Source: Oscillospiraceae bacterium
GTDB taxonomy: Bacteria; Bacillota; Clostridia; Oscillospirales; Ruminococcaceae
Direction of reading: 5' to 3'
Length of the DNA: 26,586 nucleotides
Assembly: GCA_900770195.1 (NCBI GenBank)
Contig: CAAGJI010000023.1
Location: 1 to 26,586, forward strand
The notes beneath the pieces were generated by a model. The model searched no databases. It had not been told where the DNA came from and was given only the letters and a program-made list of their open reading frames with translations. A program made the position numbers and the translations under genes. This document shows, piece after piece, positions 23,401 through 26,586 of this stretch. How positions within the stretch are numbered: the first letter of the stretch is position 1; each line of letters starts with the position of its first letter.

Positions 23401-23513
23401 GAAATTTAAACAAAATTAACATCTATATCACTATTTTTTCTTTTTTTGTTGTATAATAATCAATGTAATTAATATTTACACAAATGAAATATCGTATAAG
23501 GAGCGATTTAAAA

Positions 23514-24818
23514 ATGAAATTTAAAAAAATAATTTCAGCGGTGGTTGGTGCGACTATGCTTTGTGCAAGTCTGCCTTTTAGCAGTACAACGATTGATTTT
23601 GTTAAGGATAATGTTATTACTGCAAATGCGGAAGAAACAAATGAAACAACAATATCAATTGGAAATGTAAAAGTTTCTCAAAAAAACATTGAAAAAATAG
23701 TCAGAGTTCCTGTCTTAATTTCTAATAGTACAGGAATTGCAGCTGTTAGCATGGAATGTACATATGACGAAATGCTTGAATCATATGATGCAGAAATAGG
23801 CATGGTAGATCCTAATTCAAATGGTAGTAATGGATATTTGTCTATAACATTTGCATGTTCAGAAGATATAAAAGAAGATGGTGTACTCTGTTATTTAATA
23901 TTCAAATTGCCTAAAACGGCAAAGACAGGGGATGTTTTTAATATTTCAGCGAAGCCGGCTTCAGTTGCAGTCAATGCAGATGGGGAAAATGTTAATGTAA
24001 AAACAGTTGGTGGAAGTATTACTGTTGTTGATGGAGATGGTGATCCAAACGTCTCAGGTGAACCAGTCAAAACTACACCTGCAAATGTTACTTATAAACA
24101 TTCAAATGATAATGAAACTGTAATAGAAGTAGGTAATTTAGAAGTCACCAAAGATGACATTGGAAAAGTAGTTGAAGTCCCGGTTTCAATTTTCAACAAT
24201 ACAGGATTTGCCGATACTGCTATAATATATTATCTTGATGAAGATTTAAATTTCTATGGAATTAAATCTGGTATAGTAATGCCAGAGAAGTTTTTTGCAA
24301 ATGGAGTCTTAGCTGCTACATCAGCACGTTCAAAAGATAAAAAAGAAGATGGTGTATTATATTATTTGAAAGTTCAATTACCTGAAACAACATCAGTTGG
24401 TGACAAATATAGTATTTTGGCAGAATTAAAACAATTTGTAAACGCAGATACAGAAAATGTCAATGCAATAATATATGGTGGAAGCATTATTGTTATTGAT
24501 AACAGCAAAACAACTAATACAACGACAACATCAGCAACTAAAAGGACAATGACAACTACTACAAATATAACAGCAACTACAACCTCAACAAAATCTCTTG
24601 AAGATCTTAATAGCGACGGAAAAACAGACTCAAAAGATGCAGTATTAGTACTTAAATCTTATGCAGAAAGCCTTGTAAACAGCAATGCAACTGTTAATTT
24701 AGCAGGCGATGTTAATGAAGATAAAAAAGTTGATTCAAAAGATGCAGTTTTAATACTCAAATATTATGCCGCAACTTTAACAGGCTTTACTGGAACTATT
24801 TCTGAATTTAATAAATAA
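23514..24818 (+). CDS. Small adaptor scaffoldin: signal peptide, two cohesins, dockerin
   Basis: A 434-residue exported cellulosome scaffold. Order: signal peptide (1-39, TANA before EE); cohesin 1 (about 46-173, ISIGNVKVSQ ... GGSITVVD); linker; cohesin 2 (about 202-329, VIEVGNLEVT ... GGSIIVID); Thr-rich linker (about 330-362); dockerin (about 363-424) with DLNSDGKTDSKDAVLVLKSY and DVNEDKKVDSKDAVLILKYY. Both cohesins show the VPV-x-I...NxTG start and the EDGVLxYLxxxLP segment. Cohesins bind dockerins of enzymes, and its own dockerin would plug it into a larger scaffold, as ScaA or ScaC do in Ruminococcus flavefaciens. It has no CBM, sortase signal or SLH domain, so it cannot anchor itself. 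The frame starts at 23484, but AAGGAG ten bases before the ATG at 23514 marks the start. No well-formed promoter was seen; TATAAT at 23452 lacks a -35 partner. Confidence 0.92.
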   Translation: MKFKKIISAVVGATMLCASLPFSSTTIDFVKDNVITANAEETNETTISIGNVKVSQKNIEKIVRVPVLISNSTGIAAVSMECTYDEMLESYDAEIGMVDPNSNGSNGYLSITFACSEDIKEDGVLCYLIFKLPKTAKTGDVFNISAKPASVAVNADGENVNVKTVGGSITVVDGDGDPNVSGEPVKTTPANVTYKHSNDNETVIEVGNLEVTKDDIGKVVEVPVSIFNNTGFADTAIIYYLDEDLNFYGIKSGIVMPEKFFANGVLAATSARSKDKKEDGVLYYLKVQLPETTSVGDKYSILAELKQFVNADTENVNAIIYGGSIIVIDNSKTTNTTTTSATKRTMTTTTNITATTTSTKSLEDLNSDGKTDSKDAVLVLKSYAESLVNSNATVNLAGDVNEDKKVDSKDAVLILKYYAATLTGFTGTISEFNK

Positions 24819-24834
24819 TTTTATATAAAAATTT

Positions 24835-24864
24835 ATCCCTCGAATGCTGATGTGTTCGGGGGAT
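24835..24864 (+). terminator. Intrinsic terminator of the scaffoldin gene
   Basis: ATCCCTCGAA and TTCGGGGGAT pair with one T-G pair around ten bases, followed by ATTTATACTTT, 16 bases past the stop. Confidence 0.6.
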
Positions 24865-24992
24865 ATTTATACTTTCCATCAATCTTACAATTATTGAAAG
24901 TATAATTTTTATGGTAACTTTCTTTATAATGTCATTTTTAACAAATTTGACTGATTTTTTATGTGGTTGCACTGAAAATTCAAGCAAAAATC

Positions 24993-25021
24993 TTTACATT
25001 TAAGCAAATTTATGCTATCAT
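24993..25021 (+). promoter_or_regulatory. Candidate sigma-A promoter of the 62-aa gene
   Basis: TTTACA (24993-24998), 17 bases, TATCAT (25016-25021), 45 bases before the ATG. Confidence 0.5.
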
Positions 25022-25066
25022 ATAAATATTATTTGATATTAAAAATATAAAGGAGAACAATATTTA

Positions 25067-25255
25067 ATGAAAAATTATAAGGTTGGACTGCTTGTTGAAT
25101 TTAGATATCATAATGAAACGGTATTCAACAAACTTTATATTGCAGAAAAATATTTTAAAAACGAAGATGAAATGCTTTGCGATATTAAAAAATTCAAAAA
25201 ATCCCCAAATCCCATATATACTGAAATTTTTAATGATATTTTCGGTGATGGTTAA
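25067..25255 (+). CDS. Small 62-aa protein of unknown function
   Basis: A short frame with AAAGGAG upstream (slightly long spacing) and a plausible promoter. It starts MKNYKVGLLVEFRYHNETVF and ends with SPNPIYTEIFNDIFGDG; the middle is Lys/Glu-rich and helical. No membrane segment, Cys pair or known motif was seen. An overlapping frame on the opposite strand has no ribosome site and is ignored. It lies 130 bases before the phosphatase gene, which has its own -10 element. Confidence 0.5.
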   Translation: MKNYKVGLLVEFRYHNETVFNKLYIAEKYFKNEDEMLCDIKKFKKSPNPIYTEIFNDIFGDG

Positions 25256-25342
25256 TAGCGGGTGTGCAAATATGGCAGGTGGAGTATAAATAAAAATTTT
25301 CCAACAAAAAATAAAATATTCCAAGTAATTCAATTGAAAATA

Positions 25343-25351
25343 TGATATAAT
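25343..25351 (+). promoter_or_regulatory. Extended -10 promoter of the phosphatase gene
   Basis: TGATATAAT forms TGnTATAAT 33 bases before the ATG; no matching -35 box was seen. Confidence 0.45.
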
Positions 25352-25384
25352 GATATAAAAAGTTATAGGAAAGGTAGTTTTGAT

Positions 25385-26056
25385 ATGATATATTATTGTA
25401 TAAGTGATATACATGGCTGTCTGTCAGCGTTCAATAATGCTTTGGATATCGTTATTGAACATCTTGAGGAAAAAAATACAGCTTTAATTCTTTTAGGGGA
25501 TTACATTCATGGCGGCGAAGACAGTTATGGTGTACTTGACAGAATTATTGAACTCCAAAGAAAATATGGAAACAACAAAGTAATTGCATTGCTTGGAAAT
25601 CATGATGAATATGTTTGCGATGGCTTAGGTCCAATTGATGAAAACGGAAATGAGAGTGAAAAATACGATGAGTATATAAACTGGATGTGTAATTTGCCGA
25701 GATATTATGTTGATGAAGAAACTATTTTTGTTCATGCAGGAATAGATGAAGAAGCAGAAGATATGTGGGAATATGGCACATCGGATTTTGTTTTTACAGA
25801 AAAATTTCCGCCTGAAACAGGTCATTTTTATGAAGATTATAAAATAGTTGCAGGTCATGTTTACACATCAGAGGTAGCAGGAAATCCTAATTTTAATGGT
25901 ATTTATTACGACGGAGAATCTCATTATTACATAGATTCTGATGTTTTAAGCAATGAATTTTTGAATATTTTAAAAGTTGATACAGAAACGCAGGAATACT
26001 TTGAAGTTACAGAAAATGGAAATTTTCCTGTTCTGCCTTATAATAAAGAATATTAA
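25385..26056 (+). CDS. PPP-like metallophosphatase (calcineurin-type phosphoesterase)
   Basis: A 223-residue cytoplasmic enzyme with two metal ions that removes phosphate from proteins or from small substrates such as diadenosine polyphosphates. Metal-binding motifs: Asp8 and His10 in SDIHG, Asp39 in GDYIHGG, Asn72-His73 in GNHDE, His117 in VHAGID and His158 in VAGHVYT. The order and spacing are those of bacterial PPP/ApaH-like enzymes. In the second motif the usual GDxxDRG reads GDYIHGG, so the Asp-Arg pair next to the metal ligand is replaced by His-Gly. The first, third and later motifs are intact, so the protein probably still works. AGGAAAGG lies before the ATG. An unknown gene starts 19 bases downstream, probably in the same transcript. 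Confidence 0.88.
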   Translation: MIYYCISDIHGCLSAFNNALDIVIEHLEEKNTALILLGDYIHGGEDSYGVLDRIIELQRKYGNNKVIALLGNHDEYVCDGLGPIDENGNESEKYDEYINWMCNLPRYYVDEETIFVHAGIDEEAEDMWEYGTSDFVFTEKFPPETGHFYEDYKIVAGHVYTSEVAGNPNFNGIYYDGESHYYIDSDVLSNEFLNILKVDTETQEYFEVTENGNFPVLPYNKEY

Positions 26057-26075
26057 AAATGGAGGTGTTTTCATA

Positions 26076-26586
26076 ATGCATAGTTTGGAAAATAAATTTT
26101 CAAAATACAGTAATAAAGAAGTATATTTTACAATTGACAATATAAAATATAAATTCTTACGTGGTGAATATATTTCTGCGATGACAGAATACTTAAATAA
26201 AAAGAAATATTATGACAAAAAGAATTACAGGGATATTATAGGAGAATTTTTATTTGATATAAACCAAACATTTTCAAAAAAGAGATCTTCTAATTTTTAT
26301 TCAGGAAAAACTTTTGAGAAAATTTTTGATGAAATTGCAATAAAAGGAAGAGATCCAAATTCTGAAAAAGAGAAAAAGAAGTGTATTGATATAATAAAAG
26401 ATATGGAAAAGGTTTTTAATAAGCAATTGTTAGCTGACCCTGAAAATAATCTGCATATAACTAATAAATACATAAATTCTCTTATGATGCCTTTGATTGA
26501 TACAATGGCTCTGCGAAAAAATTTCTGTAAATTCAACAACAGTGATAAAAAACGATATTGCGAGCGGCTTGAAAAACAGCCACTCA
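26076..26586 (+). CDS. Unknown protein, 5' part (cut by window edge)
   Basis: Open for 170 codons from the ATG at 26076, with GGAGGTG eight bases upstream, and still open at the right edge. It begins MHSLENKFSKYSNKEVYFTI and contains GEYISAMTEYLNKKKYYDKK, IIGEFLFDINQTFSKKRSSN and MMPLIDTMALRKNFCKF. It is rich in Lys, Asn and aromatic residues and looks mostly helical; no signal peptide, membrane helix or known motif was seen. It follows the phosphatase by 19 bases, suggesting an operon and perhaps a shared process. Confidence 0.75.
   Translation, partial: MHSLENKFSKYSNKEVYFTIDNIKYKFLRGEYISAMTEYLNKKKYYDKKNYRDIIGEFLFDINQTFSKKRSSNFYSGKTFEKIFDEIAIKGRDPNSEKEKKKCIDIIKDMEKVFNKQLLADPENNLHITNKYINSLMMPLIDTMALRKNFCKFNNSDKKRYCERLEKQPL

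Noticed and set aside
25064..25414. A 116-codon minus-strand frame overlapping the 62-aa gene
   Set aside because: It is Phe/Ile/Tyr-rich as expected for an antisense of AT-rich DNA and lacks a start signal; the plus frame has both promoter and ribosome site.

Overview
The window looks like the chromosome of an AT-rich, plant-fibre-degrading Firmicute of the Ruminococcus type. The evidence is a set of cellulosome parts: a secreted xylanase and a GH9 glucanase that both carry dockerins, and a small scaffoldin with two cohesin domains and its own dockerin. Strong AGGAGG-type ribosome sites and sigma-A promoters (TTGACA-17-TATAAT) are easy to see. No rRNA, tRNA or CRISPR array was found.

Layout. 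1-790: the start of a probable ISAs1-family transposase running off the left edge, and a decayed ISAs1 transposase tail. 787-5197 (minus): a 57-aa membrane peptide, a phosphoglucomutase, and a two-ATPase Clp/Hsp100 protein of ClpA-like length. 5484-9319 (plus): a Cys/Gly-rich peptide, a sodium/solute symporter, an ECF sigma factor broken by one frameshift, and its probable membrane anti-sigma partner. 9538-19702: the polysaccharide block, with an AraC-type regulator, a CBM22-GH10-CBM22-dockerin-GH43-CBM6 xylanase, a DEDDh exonuclease (minus), glycogen branching enzyme GlgB, and a GH9-dockerin glucanase. 19826-21742: a YdbC/PC4-like ssDNA-binding protein, a WYL regulator broken by one frameshift, and a membrane-anchored protein with five 21-residue repeats. 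21743-23480: a worn region with gene fragments, long hairpins and two small minus-strand genes. 23514-26586: the two-cohesin scaffoldin, a small unknown protein, a PPP-like metallophosphatase, and an unknown gene cut by the right edge.

How the genes fit together (inference). The AraC-type regulator, lying just upstream of the xylanase with a perfect 18-bp palindrome between them, is a good candidate to control secreted hydrolases. The two enzyme dockerins resemble each other but differ from the scaffoldin dockerin, as expected if enzymes dock on one cohesin class and the scaffoldin docks on another. Phosphoglucomutase and GlgB would channel the resulting sugar into glycogen.

Both broken regulators are restored by adding one A to a short poly(A) run. 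This may be a homopolymer error in the sequence rather than biology. The most interesting leads are the short adaptor scaffoldin, the palindrome before the xylanase, the 21-residue repeat protein, the Cys-rich peptide with a possible sporulation-type promoter, and the fragment-rich region 21.7-23.4 kb.
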